A DNA stretch of 6,177 nucleotides from Propionibacteriaceae bacterium (GTDB taxonomy: Bacteria; Actinomycetota; Actinomycetes; Propionibacteriales; Propionibacteriaceae), in contig JAGQUI010000170.1 in the NCBI GenBank assembly GCA_020438595.1, positions 1 through 6,177 on the forward strand, given 5' to 3'. The position numbers and the translations under genes are program-made. This document shows positions 5,476 to 6,177 of this stretch, one piece after another. The number at the start of each line of letters is the position of its first letter. The first letter of the stretch is position 1. The notes beneath the pieces were generated by a model. That model was not told the origin of the DNA. It saw only the letters and a program-made list of their open reading frames with translations, and searched no databases.

Positions 5476-6054
5476 TCAGGCGGCCTTCGAGCCGAACCGG
5501 AAGGCGCGCACGAGCTGGACGATGCCCGAGACCACCAGCGAGATGCCGAGCAGCAGCCAGAGGATGGCCGCCCCCCACAGGGGCGAGGTGATCAGGACGG
5601 CGCCGGCCACGATCGTGATCACCGAGTAGACCACCGTCCATACCTTCGACGGTGCGTCCGCGATCAGGGCCAGGGCGACCACGCCCTCGACGAGCCAGGT
5701 GAAGCCGACCACGACGCCGATCAGGACGGCGAGCACGTCCCGGGCGGTGCCGAGGTTCGCGAAGGCGAGGATGGCGGTGACCAGGAACACCGCGCCGAGC
5801 GCGAGGTGGCCGACCCGGGCCCAGCCGCGCCTCCTGCGCGAGAAGATGCCGATGGCGATGGCCACCACGCCGGCGATCAGGGCGTACACGGCGACGAAGC
5901 CGGCGACGACGCTGGCACTCTTCGCCGGCCAGGCGAGGATCACCACGCCCATGATCAGCGCGATCAGGCCGGCGACGCCGAGCGCTCCCCGGACCATGCC
6001 GACGGCCTTCCGGTCCATGTCCTTCAGCTGGTCATCGAATGATGTGGCGGACAT
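5476..6054 (-). CDS. HdeD family (DUF308) membrane protein
   Basis: This 192-residue inner-membrane protein has six hydrophobic segments at about residues 23-42, 48-71, 81-100, 107-131, 138-157 and 161-183, the arrangement of HdeD/DUF308 proteins. Typical features are I-L-A-W-P after the first helix, a basic loop R-R-R-R between helices 2 and 3, and the closing P-L-W-G-A-A-I-L-W-L-L-L-G-I-S-L-V-V-S-G-I followed by R-A-F-R. HdeD takes part in acid resistance in E. coli; in actinobacteria the role of its relatives is unknown, so only a general envelope or stress role can be proposed. The N-terminal 20 residues are hydrophilic and not a signal peptide. The ATG at 6054 has GAGAGGA 5 bases upstream. 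The neighbouring mscS is convergent, so the two are not co-transcribed. An 18-bp tandem repeat lies 20 bases upstream of the start. Confidence 0.92.
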   Translation of the reverse strand: MSATSFDDQLKDMDRKAVGMVRGALGVAGLIALIMGVVILAWPAKSASVVAGFVAVYALIAGVVAIAIGIFSRRRRGWARVGHLALGAVFLVTAILAFANLGTARDVLAVLIGVVVGFTWLVEGVVALALIADAPSKVWTVVYSVITIVAGAVLITSPLWGAAILWLLLGISLVVSGIVQLVRAFRFGSKAA

Positions 6055-6074
6055 CTCGATCCTCTCGCAAGTCA

Positions 6075-6110
6075 GTCACCCGCACAGTTCGGGTCACCCG
6101 CACAGTCTGG
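6075..6110. repeat. 18-bp tandem repeat, two copies, upstream of the HdeD-type gene
   Basis: Two head-to-tail 18-bp units (6075-6092 and 6093-6110) share their first 14 bases exactly (GTCACCCGCACAGT) and differ at two of the last four. They lie 20 to 56 bases before the start codon of the minus-strand gene, where a promoter or operator is expected. A pair of regulator-binding half-sites or a simple local duplication would both fit. I could not identify a convincing -35/-10 pair here. Confidence 0.6.
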
Positions 6111-6177
6111 CAGTACGGACGCCCCGTCCCGCTCCGCCCGCGCGGACCGGACCGAATTGGGGACGGTTCCTTACTCG
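6111..6177. other. Non-coding right end with an imperfect hairpin
   Basis: No gene is visible in these 67 bases. GGACCG (6149-6154) can pair with CGGTTCC (6164-6170) around a 9-base loop with one bulged T. The following bases run off the window. It may be part of the upstream region of the HdeD-type gene or the edge of the next unit. Confidence 0.3.

Noticed and set aside
3504..5591. A 695-codon open frame on the plus strand, out of frame with DUF4386 and mscS
   Set aside because: It is an Arg/Gly/Ala/Pro-rich shadow running through two real genes and the gap between them, with no recognisable motif.
1..6177. CRISPR array, tRNA, rRNA, insertion sequence with terminal repeats, or toxin-antitoxin pair
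   Set aside because: No spaced repeat series, no cloverleaf or CCA end, no transposase motif and no paired small genes of that type were seen on either strand.

Overview
The window is very GC-rich. Its codons end almost always in G or C, GTG starts sit beside ATG starts, and most genes carry purine-rich Shine-Dalgarno sequences. With the gene families present, this suggests a high-GC actinobacterium, perhaps of the Pseudonocardiaceae type; the genus is inference and cannot be fixed from this stretch. It looks like ordinary chromosome. I found no transposase, phage gene, CRISPR array, tRNA or rRNA.

Layout, left to right. (1) 2-889 (+) is the C-terminal part of a sugar PTS permease: the end of an EIIC membrane domain, a charged and Ala-rich linker, and a complete EIIA (glucose-type) domain. 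(2) 932-1774 (+) is a BglG/LicT-family antiterminator with all four PTS-regulated histidines. The two probably form one sugar-responsive operon. (3) 1880-2350 (-) is a glutathione-peroxidase-family (probably thioredoxin-dependent) peroxidase, convergent with the antiterminator. (4) 2431-2718 (+) is a small 95-residue protein of unknown function, divergent from the peroxidase. (5) 2684-3454 (-) is a TetR-family regulator whose 3' end overlaps that small gene tail to tail. (6) 3538-4227 (+) is a DUF4386-type integral membrane protein divergent from tetR. (7) 4312-5472 (+) is an MscS-family mechanosensitive channel. (8) 5476-6054 (-) is an HdeD/DUF308-family membrane protein, convergent with mscS with only 3 bases between the stops. 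The last 123 bases are non-coding and hold an 18-bp tandem repeat.

How the genes may work together. The PTS permease and antiterminator make a sensor-transporter pair: EIIA/EIIB phosphorylation state would control the antiterminator through its PRD histidines. The peroxidase, MscS channel and HdeD protein fit a general oxidative/osmotic/envelope stress theme, but nothing shows that they are co-regulated. The best-defined regulatory unit is tetR/DUF4386. Two near-identical 17-bp palindromes lie between the genes with centres 33 bp apart. One fills the spacer of a good -35/-10 promoter and the other sits just past its expected start point. This predicts that the TetR protein represses the membrane-protein gene and probably itself.

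I do not see a clearly novel multi-gene system. The items most worth checking are the TetR double operator, the 8-codon leader ORF with alternative hairpins before the antiterminator, the tandem repeat upstream of hdeD, and the orphan 95-residue gene.
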